64,000 nt of DNA from Erythroxylum novogranatense (Eukaryota; Streptophyta; Magnoliopsida; Malpighiales; Erythroxylaceae): NCBI GenBank assembly GCA_029891385.1, contig CM057232.1:70829824-70893823 (forward strand). The letters run 5' to 3'. The notes below the pieces were generated by a model. The model searched no databases. It had not been told where the DNA came from and saw nothing but the letters and a program-made list of their open reading frames with translations. Below are positions 1 through 12,057 of the stretch, one piece after another (within the stretch, counting starts at the first letter, position 1; each line of letters starts with the position of its first letter). Position numbers and translations under genes: made by a program.

Positions 1-139
1 GCCACCAAGTCTAAGACACTAAGATACTAAGTAGGCAAGTGACAAATGTCACTTGCCACTTGTCTTTTTCTTAAGCATCCATTTATTTCATTTCCAATTC
101 CAATTTAATTTCTAGTCCAATTTCTCTCAAAATTCCAAT
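1..139 (-). mobile_element. LTR remnant of the G/F family, cut by element H
   Basis: The stretch ending near 139 resembles the F LTR around 14460-14510 (shared wording such as ttctagtccaatt followed by a tctctaaa-like run). It therefore looks like a piece of a minus-strand LTR about 430 bp from its start. The left end is the window edge and the right end is the start of the H LTR. It could be the 3' LTR of G, interrupted by H. That is inference, because the rest of that LTR is not seen to the right of H. Confidence 0.5.
34..57. repeat. Perfect 11-bp inverted repeat with 2-nt loop
   Basis: ggcaagtgaca at 34-44 is exactly complementary to tgtcacttgcc at 47-57. A further aagt/actt pairing lies outside, with one unpaired base. 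No coding context; function unknown. Confidence 0.8.
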
Positions 140-642
140 TGTTGGACCCCGAACTTTTGATGATAATTAGAAATATTAAAATGAATATTAATGAGAAAGA
201 AATTGGTGAGACAATTTATGAATTTAAGAAAATTTGTTGAAATTAAGAAAAATTTATGAGAAAAGAATTGTTTAGTTTTGAGGACTTTGATATTTGACTG
301 AATTTATATGGATTGGTGATATATGAAATTAATTTTGAAGAAATTGTTTTTTATGCTGCCGAATTTTCGATAAAATTTGGGATAAAAATGTAATTTTGAG
401 ATTTGTATGGATATATATAAGATTATGTATGAATGTTGAGTTTTGGGTATAAGAATGAATTTCCTATGGGAAATGATATGGATGTGATTGGTATAAGAAA
501 GAATGAATAAGAAAAGAAAAAAGAAAAAAAATTTATACCGGATTTCGGATATGGATAGTCTAGGAATTCCAACGCGACGCTTTTCTCTGTTCTTTGTTTT
601 CGGATGTCGGATTTGTTTGCTTGGGTTCGATCCGGTTCGTAT
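140..642 (+). mobile_element. H: internally deleted long-LTR fragment (gypsy type)
   Basis: Begins TGTTGGACCCC. The first about 230 bp are nearly identical to the 3' LTR start at 10453-10682. Near 355-375 the sequence jumps to LTR-tail sequence matching about 9260-9580 (tatgctgccgaattttcg, then the ttgttttcggatgtcggattt block). The last about 290 bp of a normal LTR are missing. No coding sequence. Confidence 0.75.
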
Positions 643-1319
643 CGTTGGACCCTAATCTTTGAGTGAAAATTAGAATAAGTAAAATGAAATTTAAGGAGTG
701 TTTTGTGTAAGCATTGTGTAATAGATGACTTAATACTTAAAGGATCTTGATAAGAAAAGAAATGATTTTGATTTTGATACCTTCGGGTTTGGAGTAGCTT
801 GGTATGGTTTATAAAATTAAAGTGGATGAGTTGATTGAAATGAAGTTAAATGGCAAGAAATAAAGAGAGAAAGTGTGAAAATACGAAAAATTATAAAAAG
901 TTTGACTTTTTGGCCTTTGAGGGTTGACTTTTGATTTAGGCAAATTTTGATAAAATGGTCTTCTGAAAACTTGTAGATTATGTTAAGAGCTTTCTGTAGC
1001 CATAAAGTTTACAATTTTTCGATGTTGGGAGTGGAAGTTATGATCAGTCAAAGTTTATGTGCGATAGGGTTGACTTTTGACTTTAATTATGACTAAATCT
1101 TTGACTGAGAAATTAACCTAGTTAGAGGTTAATTGAGCTTTGATGTTTTTCATGAAAATTGAAGGATTTGTTTTGATCTTTATTTCGATATAAAGTATGG
1201 AATTTTTCGATTAAGGAATAATAAGTTATGATTTTGACAAGTTTATGTTGTGGTTTTAGCATGATTATTAGAGGACAGAACCTTTGACTGGAAAATGGTC
1301 TCCCTTAGGAGTCGAATTG
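643..1319 (+). mobile_element. H: left part of a second plus-strand LTR
   Basis: Starts with ttggaccctaatctttgag and matches the reverse complement of 21400-22091 (solo LTR J) all along. It is therefore the first about 680 bp of a J-type LTR. It is interrupted at 1319 by a solo LTR and resumes at 5921; the reading on both sides joins as in the uninterrupted J copy. Non-coding. Confidence 0.85.
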
Positions 1320-4300
1320 TGTTGGGACCCGATCTGGAAACCGGATCCCAACCGAAAATCAGGAATCAGATACGAAGAACGAGGAGAATTCAAATTGGAT
1401 AACTTGAATTCGATAACGACAAACAAAGCAACGAAATGAAAGAGGTAGAAACAAAGCGAATGCACATCGGATAATTGGAATCCGAAGATGAAAACAAAGC
1501 GGATCGAATTACATCAAACCAAAAGTAGCAAAGCGGAATCGATACTTACCAAACGGTGCCGACATCCGAGAACAATCAAGAACACAGAAACACATTCGAA
1601 TAGATGAACATAATCGCGTTGGAAACCCTAAGACGTTCCCAATACGAAAATCCGGTATAATTTTTCTTTCTTTCTTATTCCTTGTCTTTTCATTCTTAAT
1701 CACTTTATTTCATTACATACAAAATCATCATATGCTTGAATACTCATACAAATCCCAAATCGCACTCAAATCATAATAAACTTCTTAACATTAATACCAA
1801 TCTCATAAATCCATCTTTCATACATCTAAATTTTATTTTTCTTCTTTTTCAATTTATTTTCTAACGAAAACTCGGCAGCATAACGGCTGCATTTATCCTA
1901 TCCCAAAAATTCCTGCAAAGCCAAAATACACTTCTAATATCACAAAATCCAGAATCATCGGACTCTCCCGTCCGGAATCTAAACACCAGTAACAAACGCA
2001 ATCTTAGTTCTAAACACTTCAATCAAATTCCCATATCAATTAACAATATATTTTCCCAAAATCATACACAATTTCATATACAATTTCTAAAATTATTTAC
2101 AATTACAGATTTTAAATCCGTACATCAACCTCTTCATTCTTTTGCATCAACCCAATATACACAATTACATACAAACTTCATAAATCATATACTTACATGG
2201 CAATTTAAGCCATATCCAATTTTAATACCAAAATCTCAATTTACACAAAAATCCAAATACTACAAAATTGAATCGAATGTATTGACACTCTTTCATTCGA
2301 TCTCCTGCACGAAACCTGGAGATGGGGATGAAAGGAGGGTGAGCTCGGAAGCTCGTGGGTAACATATTTATAAACTGAATAATAAGCAGAAATCAATTTT
2401 CATAAACTTTTTGCCCAAAGGCTTAGTTTTCAAACTTTTCAACTTTCAAATATTTTCTCAAACCCTTTTCAATTTTCCAAACTTTTCATATCAAATTTAT
2501 ATAATTTCATGGTTGAAAACCCTTTTCTCATTTTTCAAAATTTCTCATAAACATGAATGCAATCACATCAGAGAAATTTCACGCACATAAACAAAATAAA
2601 AATCACATAACATAACAAAATGGTTTGGTTTCGGTCCTAATAGACGTATCGCACATTCTCAAGATAGCGGTCATGCAACCGTGAATGAGGGAAATCCGAA
2701 TCGAAACTCCTAAGCCACTGCGGGCGCCGGAGAAGGCTATCGAGGGAGACAATTAATCGACTCTACGGAGGGACTGACCAAACCCATACAATTCACATAT
2801 TCATGCTTAAAACAAGCAGATTGCCCGAAGGTACTTTTCGAAATTTCACATTTTCATGTCGTGTCTTACTAGACACAGTTACATTCACTAAGCACATAAT
2901 TTCATATGTCATGCTGCAAAAGTACAAATTCACCAATCAATTTCTTACAAATTCATATAACAATCATATTCAATAACTCAATTAATCGTATATAATTCAA
3001 ATGCATAAAAAAGAGTGCAAGTATTTTTTCAACCCACAATCAACATATATTAATGCATAAACAAAGATGGTTCACATTTTCAAAATGCGAAAACACAATT
3101 TTCATAAATCTCGATTCTCAAATTCTTTCTACAATTTTCCCAAATCATTTTCAAACATTTTAACGTAAATCTTTGAATAATTATTTTCAAATCCTTTGAA
3201 AACATAATTTCAAAATATTATTCTTTTCTTGATTTTCAAAATCACATAATTTACTCATAATTCAAAATATAAATACATCACCTACCTCGAATTGACGCTA
3301 ATACTTTGCCCAAAGCATCGAATCTCCAAATTCCTTCTTCTTTCCTCAACTTTAAAATTCCTAAACCAAATTAATCCAAATTCAACTTCATAAATGTCAT
3401 AATTCATCAATTTAAACTTAGAAAACACTAATTCCACATAAAATCAAGCTATCTAAATCATGAATTTCCAAAATCCTTCAAAATCCCCAAATTCCAAAAT
3501 GCACCTAAACCAATCCACTCAAATTCAATATCATATTTAACTTAATTACTCAAATTGAGCTTAGGAAACATCAATTCCTCACATATTCAAGCTATTTAAA
3601 TCTCCAATTTTGAAAATCCCCAATTTTCAAAATTGGCCTAAACCAATTTACACAAATTACATATCATAAATCATAATTTCTTTACAATTGATTTCATATT
3701 TTACCAATTCATACTAGTATTGATGATTCTACACCATTAATTCACAAAATCCCCAAATTTCTAATTTGGCCTAAACCCCAAATTTACAATTTTTCAAATT
3801 AAACTTCACTTAAAGCATAAACATCAAAATTAACTTAGGATATCTCAAATTCATCGCTAATTCAAGCCATCTAAAGCATCAATTTCAAAAACCCCCAATT
3901 TCAAATTTTGACATAATCCCCAATTCACAATTAATCCAAAATTAAACATAATCATAGTCTAATCTCTTCAAATAATCATAGATAAACTAAATTCATAACC
4001 ATTCCAAGCTTAATCAACCATCAAACTAATAAAAAACTCAAAATCAAAACTTTCTCTCTCTTACCTTTTTTCCCTCCATTTTCGTTATTTTCAAGCTCCA
4101 TGGTAACTTCATCTTCTTTCTTCCCTTTCCCCTTGAATTCCATGCAAAACTCATGCTTAAAGACCAAAAATTTCAAATCTTACTTTCTTTCCTTTTCCTC
4201 CATCTGAAAACTTCTTCTCTTCTCTTTCTTCTTATTTTCTCTTCTTCTTTCTTTTATTTCCAGAAAAATCGTGGTTCTTCTCTCCCAAACGACACCCATA

Positions 4301-5915
4301 TGATTTTTATGCCATGTCATTAAAAATGGAGGGCAAATGACCGTTTTGCCCTCACTTATTTGCCTATTTCCAAAATTGCCCCTGCAGGAACTTGAAAAAC
4401 TGATACCTTGCGATCTGATTTCAAGCATCTAAACGAAATAATTTGGACAAACTTTCTTCTTGAAAATTGTTCCTCTAGATCATACGAATCCAACGCAACT
4501 GACGGCGCTCAATTCGGATCTAAAACGAAGAAATTATAGCCAAAATACTATCAGACCTTCATAAAATCCGAGACTGAACATTAACATAACTTCAGTCCAG
4601 AAATTAAAAATCTTAGGGATGAATTTAAATTTCGATCCCTTCATAAGAGTTGTAGCCCTATATCTTAACTTTATTTTCTCTTAAGAATCAACTCAATCGG
4701 AGTTGTACAACTCCCAAAAATCGCAAAATACTGAACCATGTTCAGAAAATTATCCGACTTATAACCTATAACCAAATCTCCTACTTTGGTTCAATCAATC
4801 TCTTTCCATTTAATCTCCTAAAAATCATAATATTCCATAACAATGAAATTAAATATCTTAGGAATCCAACGCTTCGAGAATCAAATCAATCGGATGTCGG
4901 ACGAAGGAATTATAAGCAAAAGATTACAAAAGGGATTGGATAAAGAAACAAAGTAACGGAACTTCAAAACCAAACTTTTCCACAATCATATCTCTCGATT
5001 CCGAACTCGGAATTTGACAAATTTGGTGTCAATAAAAAGATAAAAGGAAGCTCTACAACTTCCCTGAAGAACTCAAAATCAAATTAGGTCTCAAAAGAGG
5101 TCAAAACCTCAATCAAAGATTCTATCCAAAACAGCTTTTCCTAAACGACTTCAAATTTTTAATCGCTCATAACTCCTAGCCTTGATATCGAAAAATTACA
5201 AACTTCATATCAATGGAAAGATAAAAACATCATCTAAAACTTTCATGAAGACCACTTACTCTAATTCAAACTAAATCTATACGACGAGTGGCCTCGAAGC
5301 ATAGAACACACAAATCTATATTTAATAGCATTTTCAAAACAAAGCATATCTTCAGAAATTCATATCTTTCAATACCGACATCGAAAAATAGCAAACTTTA
5401 TGTCCACAAAAAGCTCTCGACAGAGGCTACAATTTTCATGTTGATCACTTTCTCGAATTTTGCCTAAATCAAAAAGTCAACTTTTTCTTTAAAAAGTCAA
5501 AGTCTAAGCAAACTTTGACTGATCATAACTCTTACTCCCGATATCGAAAAATTGCAAACCTTATAGCTACAGAAAGCTCTTAACATAATCTACAAGTTTC
5601 ATGTAGATCATTTTCTCAAATTATCCCAAAATTAAAAAATCAACTCTGAAGTCAAATATTTTATCTCCAAAAGTCAAACTTTCTAAATTCTTCAAATTTT
5701 CACACTTCTTCTTTTTAATCCTTGCTTTTTAACTTCATTACAATCAACTCATCCACTTTCTTCTCATAATCCATATAAGTTCACTCAAATATCAAAGTCC
5801 TCAAAATTAATAATTTCATCAAATTTCTTTAAATTCATAATTTTCTCACCAATTTCTTTCTCACTTAAATTCATTTTAATATTTCTAATTTTCATCAAAA
5901 GTTCGAGGTCCAAAA
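1320..5915 (-). mobile_element. Nested minus-strand solo LTR, about 4.6 kb
   Basis: On the plus strand it runs from TGTTGGGACCC at 1320 to a GGTCCAAAA end at 5915, so on the minus strand it reads from the LTR start at 5915 to the LTR end at 1320. It is flanked by a perfect 5-bp duplication AATTG (1315-1319 and 5916-5920). Joining the flanks restores the order seen in the uninterrupted copy near 21430. No primer site, polypurine tract or gag-pol is present, which is the signature of LTR-LTR recombination to a solo LTR. It lacks the GC-rich palindrome array that J and the surrounding H LTR carry at the equivalent position. Confidence 0.9.
2341..2375 (-). promoter_or_regulatory. Putative LTR core promoter: TATA box and hairpin
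   Basis: The minus strand reads TTTATAAATATG, about 10 nt later CACGAGCTTCCGAGCTC. The same arrangement (TATAAA-type box, CCACGAGCT, inverted AGCT repeat, run of C/T) occurs at 8756-8790, 18552-18582 and 31142-31172 in otherwise diverged LTRs. Conservation and spacing suggest the transcription start region; no expression evidence. Confidence 0.5.
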
Positions 5916-6075
5916 AATTGAGTTTTATGTCCTTCTTGGAAGATGTAGAGCTTCCCTCAAGCTTTCTATAGAGACTAAGTTTGTCACATTTGGAGTTCGG
6001 GATTAAGAGTTATTAAGGTTGGAAGTTTCGGATTTAAGTAAGTTTTTTTTTAAAAAAAGGGAAAATGATGTATCC

Positions 6076-6200
6076 CCGTCGCTAGGGCGACGCATCGCCA
6101 TAGCGATGGCGAACGTCCGGCTCGTGTCACTAGGGCGACGCGTCATCAGGGCGACCTCGCCCTCGCCTCGCCCAAACACGGGAGTTTCCGCTGGTGCGAC
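6076..6200. repeat. GC-rich palindrome array in the H LTR
   Basis: In AT-rich surroundings, inverted repeats such as CGTCGCTAGGGCGACG (6077-6092), CATCGCCATAGCGATG (6093-6108) and GTGTCACTAGGGCGACG (6124-6140) follow one another. The matching array in J lies at 21187-21290. Confidence 0.75.
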
Positions 6201-8755
6201 GCCGTTTTTGTTTCTCCAATACGACACCGTTTTGATTTTTCTTGTTTGTTATTCCCTCCAATCTGACCTTTGTTCACTATTTTGCTCATATCTTTTCCGT
6301 CCGACATCCGATTGAGTTGTTTCTTGCGGTGTTGGATTCCTAAGACAATTCCCTACATCCTCATGAGAAATTTGTAATTTTATGAGATTAAATTAATGAT
6401 GATTAATTTAATCAAAGTGAGTCGGGAAATTTTCCAAACATAGTTCAGTATTTTGAGAAATTCGGGATCTACAGAGATCCAATTGAAGCGATTCTTGAGG
6501 CAAAATAAATTTAAGACAAGGGGTTACAAATCATATGAAGAAATGAAATGTCAATCTTTCCCCTAAGACCTTCAAATTATGAATGGAAGTTCGGATTTGT
6601 GTGTAGTTTTTGGATTGGGAACATCTGAGAGTATTTTGAGCATAACCTTTGACCTGGGAATCGAAATGAGGCGATTCTTGATTTGAATTAAACTAGAGAC
6701 ATAAGGATACAATTGTTATGAAGACATAGAGTTTCAATTTTGGGATTAATAATGTTAAATTCTGGATGGAAATAATCGTACATGGAAAATGTGTTAGAAT
6801 ATGGATATACCCGAACTGTTTTGCTCATAACTTTTGTTGTAGTGATCCGAATTGAGCACGGTCGGTGGCATTGGATTCGTATGATTGAGAGGAACATTTA
6901 TCTAGAAGGAAGTTTTGACAAATTCCTTCAACTTGATAGTGCGAATCAGACCCACAAGTGAGAATAACCTAAAGTAAAGTATAGGGGCAAAATTGGAAAT
7001 TTGACATATATGAAAGGATAGTTTGGTCTTTAATCAATTTTTAAATGACATGGCATCAAGCAATGGGATGAGTTGACTTATAAGGTGGAGAGTCACGAAA
7101 TTCTAGAGGAGAAAAAGAAGAAAATGAAAGAAGAATAAGGAGAAGAGAAAGAAGAAGCTTCGTATATGGAGAAAGAAGAGAGAGCTTTCCATTTTTCAAA
7201 TTTTTTGAAGCTTTTAGCATGAGTTTTAAGTTAGTTTCAAAGGAAAAAGATGGAAAATGAAGGAAGCTTGCTTTGGGAACCAAGAAATCCGAATTTTGAA
7301 GAAGAAAAGAGGTAGGAGAAAAATTTGAGCTTTGAGATTTTGATGAATTTTTGGTTGAGAAACATGGAAAATGATATGGGTAAGTGATATATGAAGTCAA
7401 TTTTGATGTATATGCCTTAGGTTATGTTTAATTTTGGATGAAAAATTGATTAAGGTTTAGGCTTAATTTTGTGAAATTTTGGTGTAGAATTATAGATGAG
7501 AATATGGGTTTGTGGAATATGAAACCAATTTTGAAGAATTTGTGAATTATGATATTGAATTTAGATAAATTGGTTTAGGCCAATTTTGATATTTGGGAAT
7601 TTTTGAAATTGGTGGTTTAGATATCTTGAAATGAGTATGAATTGATGAATTATGACATCAATTTTGAAAAATTAAGTTATTTATGAGATTGAATTTGAGT
7701 GAATTGGTTTAGATCAAAGTTTTGAATTTGGGGATTTTAGAAATTCTGGTTTTAGAAAGCTTGGAAATATGATGATTATGAATTTCTGATAGTTAATTTT
7801 GAGAATTATGCAAATTATGATGTGGAATTTGAATGATTATGGCTTAGGTCAATTTTAATTGAAAGAAGGAAAGAAGCAAGGATCAAATTGGAATTAGGAT
7901 CAAGTTTCTGGCAATAATTCGAGGTGGGTAGTATGTTTCTTTATTGAATTTTAAGCTAAGCATGAATATTTGAAAATTTAAGAAGCAATGTTTTTGATAA
8001 ATTATTGTTTATGGAAATGTTTGAAAAATGGTTTTTCGGAACAAGTTTTATGAAAATGCAGTTTGAATTATATGAATGATTTGAAAATGTGAATCTGAAT
8101 AAGTTTGATTTTTTTATGATTAAAAGAAGTTATTGCATACATTATTGTGAATTTGATTGGTTCGTAATCAAACTGATGATGTGAATTGCATTAGATGTGT
8201 TACATGAATTTATGTGGATATGTGAATATGTTGAAAAAGTAAGATTTTCGAAAAGTACCTTCGGGCAATCCGAATGTTTGATTTTTCGAATATGTGTTAT
8301 GTGGGTTTGGTCAGGTCCTTGTGAGTCAGTTCACTGTCTCTATTTGTTAAAGCCTTCTCCCGGCTGCCCGCTAGTGGCATGGAGCTCTGATTTCGGACTC
8401 CCTTCACAGCTACACTGGACCGCTATACGGAAAAGTGTAGTACGTTACATTCACGGTGCACAGACCGCTATGCTGAATGTGCGATGACGCTCTGCTTGGA
8501 CCAAACTAGACCATTTGATGTGTTTTGTGTGTTTTGTTCTGTTTATAAGTGTGTTGCATTGCATCACTTTTTAAAAACAAAATGTGAAAAATTTTGAGAA
8601 ATAAATTATGGTGGTTTTTCAACTGAAAAGCGATTGCAATTGTTTTGGCAATATTTTGAAAAGTGTGAAAAATACGAGATTTGCCAAATTTCTAATGTGA
8701 AATTTCAGAAATAAATGGTAAAGTTTTTCCAAATATGTTTTCGCTTATTTTTCAA

Positions 8756-8790
8756 TTTATAAACATATTATCCACGAGCTATTTTAGCTC
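8756..8790 (+). promoter_or_regulatory. Putative LTR core promoter: TATA box and hairpin
   Basis: ATTTATAAACATATTA is followed by CCACGAGCT, then the perfect palindromic hairpin GAGCTATTTTAGCTC at 8776-8790 and a C-rich run. Shared layout with three other LTRs in the window. About 1.1 kb upstream of the LTR end. Confidence 0.5.
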
Positions 8791-9874
8791 ACCCCCCTTT
8801 CATCCCCATCTTCAGGTATTCGAGCAGGAGATTGGATGAAAGACTTTCACGACATTTGTTCGATTTGTGTATATTTCTGTATCTTGAGCAATTTGTAAGT
8901 TTGTAAATGGCTTGAAAAGCCATTAAGGATTTGTAAGAAATCAAATGATGATGAATTATGGGACTTATATGATTGATAAAAAGTTTGTTATGAATTGAGA
9001 TGAATTTGTATATGAAATTATGTATGACATTATGTATGATAATGATATTGATTTAGGAATTTATGTATGGATTTAAGATTGAAATGTGTATTGGAATTGG
9101 ACATGATTAATGATTTGAAGTGTTTTAGAAATAGGTTTGGGTTTATCTGCTGAGATCCCGGACGGAGGGTCCGGTGGATTTTGATGTTTGTGTGATTGAT
9201 TGGAAATTTTTTGAAGTGTATTTTGAACCCTTGCAGGTTTTGGGCTAGGTCAAAGGCAGCCGTTATGCTGCCGAATTTTCGTTGGATAATAAGTTGAAAA
9301 AGAAAAATAAATAAGAACTAGATGGTTTCGGATAAGATTTATGGTTTGTATGAAAGATGATTAAAGTGTGTAAGAAATTTAGCATGAGAAAGAATTTGCA
9401 AGAAAAAGGATATAGGATTGCTTTGTATGAGTTTGATAAATGAATATAAGAAAAAGAAAAAAAAATTCTACCGGATTTTCGTATTGGATTAGTTTTAGGT
9501 TTCCAACGCAATTGTGTTTCTCCGTTCTTTGTTTTCGGATGTCGGATTTGTTTGCTTGATTTGATCTCTGTCGTATGCGTTTTTAATTCGTATTCGATCC
9601 GTATTTGTTTCATATTTTGGCCATTCGATAATACGATTTCGATTCGTATTTTCGTCTGTTATGTTTGCTTCGCTCTTCTCGATTCTGTATTCAAGTATTC
9701 GCTTCGCTCTCGCTTCTTTTGCTTTGTGATTCGAGCTAGTGTTTGCTATTGGCTTCCGCATTTTGTTTCCGATTCGAAATTTCGATACGAAATTTCCGTT
9801 TCCATTCACCTTCGTTTCCTTCGTTCGTCGTTGTTCAGTTGGGATCCGATTTCCGGATTGGGTCCCAACATTTA

Positions 9875-9887
9875 TGGTATCAGAGCC
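9875..9887 (+). other. Primer-binding site of H
   Basis: TGGTATCAGAGCC lies 4 nt after the LTR end at 9870. It is the usual plant LTR-retrotransposon primer site for initiator-methionine tRNA. Confidence 0.9.
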
Positions 9888-10438
9888 TAGTATTATGATC
9901 ATATTTGGGCCATATGGTTAGTAAGAATGAATTTAGTGATTGTTTGAGTGAGGTTAAGAACTTTGATTGATTTTAGGCATGTGTTAATGAACTTGAGATT
10001 TGAAGTTCATGATGACATTATGCGATGAGAATTTTAAGATGAATTTGGATGACTCGACCTTACATATTTATGAGATGAAATAAGAAATACTGGAAGGATA
10101 GGATTAAATGATATGAAGGTATATCTGAAATATTCAAAGAATTAAATTGATTGTTGATTTCAGTGACGAGAATCATGACCGATTTTAGGAATGTGATAAT
10201 GCAAATGAGATTGGAGATAAATTGATTTTGACTATGGTTATGCTTTAAAGAAAGAGGAAGTGAATCTTTGCAAGATGAGACCAATGATGGATGGTCCCTT
10301 AAGGTTCATTAAGATTCAAAAATAGTGATTAAGTTAAGAATGTATGTGATGGGAAATGGATAAGAAAGTAATTTGACTATGGTTAGGCGGATGTGTTACT
10401 TGATGACTAAGTATGAATTTCGAGGACGAAATTCTTTT

Positions 10439-10452
10439 AAGAGGGGGAGAAA
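10439..10452 (+). other. Polypurine tract of H
   Basis: AAGAGGGGGAGAAA directly precedes the TGTTGG start of the 3' LTR; this is the plus-strand primer for reverse transcription. Confidence 0.85.
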
Positions 10453-10682
10453 TGTTGGACCCCAAACTTTTGATGATAATTAGAAATATTAAAATGAATA
10501 TTAATGAGAAAGAAATTGGTGAGACAATTTATGAATTTAAGAAAATTTGCTGAAATTAAGAAAATTTATGAGAAAAGAATTGTTTAGTTTTGAGGACTTT
10601 GATATTTGACTGAATTTATATGGATTGGTGATATATGAAATTAATTTTGAAGAAATTGTGTTTTATGATGTTGAATTTTTTA
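10453..10682 (+). mobile_element. H: truncated 3' LTR
   Basis: Starts TGTTGGACCCC after the polypurine tract. It differs from 140-370 at only a few positions, including the same short-form joint after ttttgaggactttgatatttg. It breaks off at about 10682 where an unrelated repeat begins. Confidence 0.8.
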
Positions 10683-10683
10683 A

Positions 10684-10925
10684 TGTTGGACCCCACCCCC
10701 TACACCTGGGCTAACATTTCCCACCCAGCGTGTGTTTGCGGGTTATACCACGGTGGGTGTTTGCGGGTTATACCACGGTGGGTGTTTGCGGGTTATACCG
10801 CGGCATCCAACCTTAATCAGTACTGTTCTCTTTGGTCAAGGGTGAGCCATGGCTCGAACCCAAGACCTCAAGGTTTTGTTCCACTTTAAGTGGACACCTC
10901 TCAACATTGAGTGGCTCTTTTTGTC
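10684..10925 (-). repeat. Unclassified small repeat, possibly a tRNA-derived SINE fragment
   Basis: On the minus strand it reads cttgaggtcttgggttcgag near 10849-10870, which contains GGTTCGAG, a good match to the Pol III B box found in tRNA-derived SINEs. A clear A box is not seen. The left part holds 25-bp tandem units and starts with TGTTGGACCCC, which could instead be an LTR terminus. Classification is open. Confidence 0.35.
10733..10803. repeat. Tandem repeat, 25-bp unit, about 2.8 copies
   Basis: tgtttgcgggttataccacg plus gtggg repeats at 10733-10757 and 10758-10782, with a partial third unit from 10783 ending in ccgcgg. Units 1 and 2 are identical. Confidence 0.9.
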
Positions 10926-12057
10926 GTTTGACACCTCTAATGGTATCACCAAGATAATGATGATTTTGCCTGTAGTCAATTTGCACTACACATTAATCTT
11001 ATATGCTGAAACATTTCAGACATATATAAGCTTTACACCTATCTTCAATAGTCAAGACTACAAGGAACTCAAACATATAATCACTTAGTTCGAAATTCTT
11101 AGCCACCAATTGCTCTTTCGAGGTACTCTAACTAGAACATCTCTTTATCAGGTAGTACACATACTTTCTTCCTCAAATCCTCAATTCAAGTTTTCTGAAT
11201 TCCTTTTTGCAAAACTGATGTTACTTTTTCATAACTAACAAGATTTCCTTTTTGTGCCATTTTTAACTCGTCACTATACCCTCTTTATTGCACTAGATTA
11301 AGTAACATAATACCCACATATGTGGTACTCTGCTATGAAATGGTCTATTCGATACTGTTGATTAAAACATTAGCTTTGTTAGGACAGGTCCCTCAGCACA
11401 ATCCTTTCAATCCTTTCCAATTCCAATATTACCTTAATTTCTACTGATATGTCTAATCATATGTATATCTCATATGTTTCTGTCCACATCATAACTCTAT
11501 GCTTCTAAACCAACTACTATTGCAGAAATCTTCAAGTCATGTATCTAAATTTAGCTCATGCAGCTATATTCATCTCTATGTATACAAAATCACCTTATAC
11601 ATTACAACCAATTCCCTCTTGATCGCGATTGAAAACCTCTATTGTAGATACGACAAAAGCTTTAAATTCAAATGGCATACTTAACATCATAATTATTTTG
11701 TTTTCATTTATCACTGACGTGGCTTACATCTTTTTCCCTCAAACCATTAAACTTCCATCTTCATTTGTCAATATGATCATAGTAGCTCATTGTTATCATG
11801 TTGCTTGGCTCCCATTAACCTTTAATATCATAATCCTATCGGGGTATGGTTAACTCCAATAGATATAACCTCAAACTCATTATGCTTATAGTTAGTTTTT
11901 GTAATTGCTTGAATAACTAATTCCTCAATGCAGTAGTATGATTACATGTTATCCTCAATTTTTCATTGAATTTTTTTCGACGGATTTTTACAGTTCTATC
12001 ACTTTCCCAATGATTACACATTGACTTATGCTAATGTCTGTTCATTTATACCTGTTG
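10926..12057 (-). mobile_element. G: left part of the interior (non-coding)
   Basis: The sequence corresponds loosely to F interior around 15530-16700: tggtatcacc followed by shared phrases such as aacagtcaag/aatagtcaag and cacatataatca. It is therefore the interior of a relative of F. It is interrupted by F at 12058, whose target duplication TGTTG occupies 12053-12057. No gag-pol domain is readable; about the first 600 bp next to a 3' LTR are missing on the left. Confidence 0.6.

Larger units (their letters stand above)
5921..9870 (+). mobile_element. H: right part of the plus-strand J-type LTR
   Basis: Continues the LTR begun at 643 after the solo-LTR insertion and ends GGGTCCCAACA at 9870, complementary to the TGTTGGACCC start. 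Without the insertion the LTR is about 4.6 kb. It contains the GC-rich array near 6076-6200, the TATA/hairpin block near 8756 and a GGCAGC/GCTGCC inverted repeat near 9256-9273. Short reading frames in it have no recognisable domain. Confidence 0.85.
9871..10452 (+). mobile_element. H interior, non-coding remnant
   Basis: Only about 580 bp separate primer site and polypurine tract, far too little for gag-pol. The end of the interior (ttcgaggacgaaattctttt, then the purine run) is the typical tail of plant chromovirus pol genes. This suggests a deletion derivative of a chromovirus, probably mobilised in trans if at all. No domain could be read in the remainder. Confidence 0.75.

Noticed and set aside
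7056..7400. 114-codon minus-strand frame rich in Ser, Leu and Phe
   Set aside because: Low-complexity purine-rich LTR sequence; the homologous part in J (20050-20300) gives a similar but differently framed shadow.
9495..9902. Overlapping 110-135-codon frames on both strands at the H LTR end
   Set aside because: TTCG-rich LTR tail without stops by chance; the J counterpart (17513-17839) gives unrelated proteins.
10733..10803. Tandem 25-bp units as possible CRISPR array
   Set aside because: Head-to-tail units without spacers in a plant retrotransposon context; an ordinary tandem repeat.
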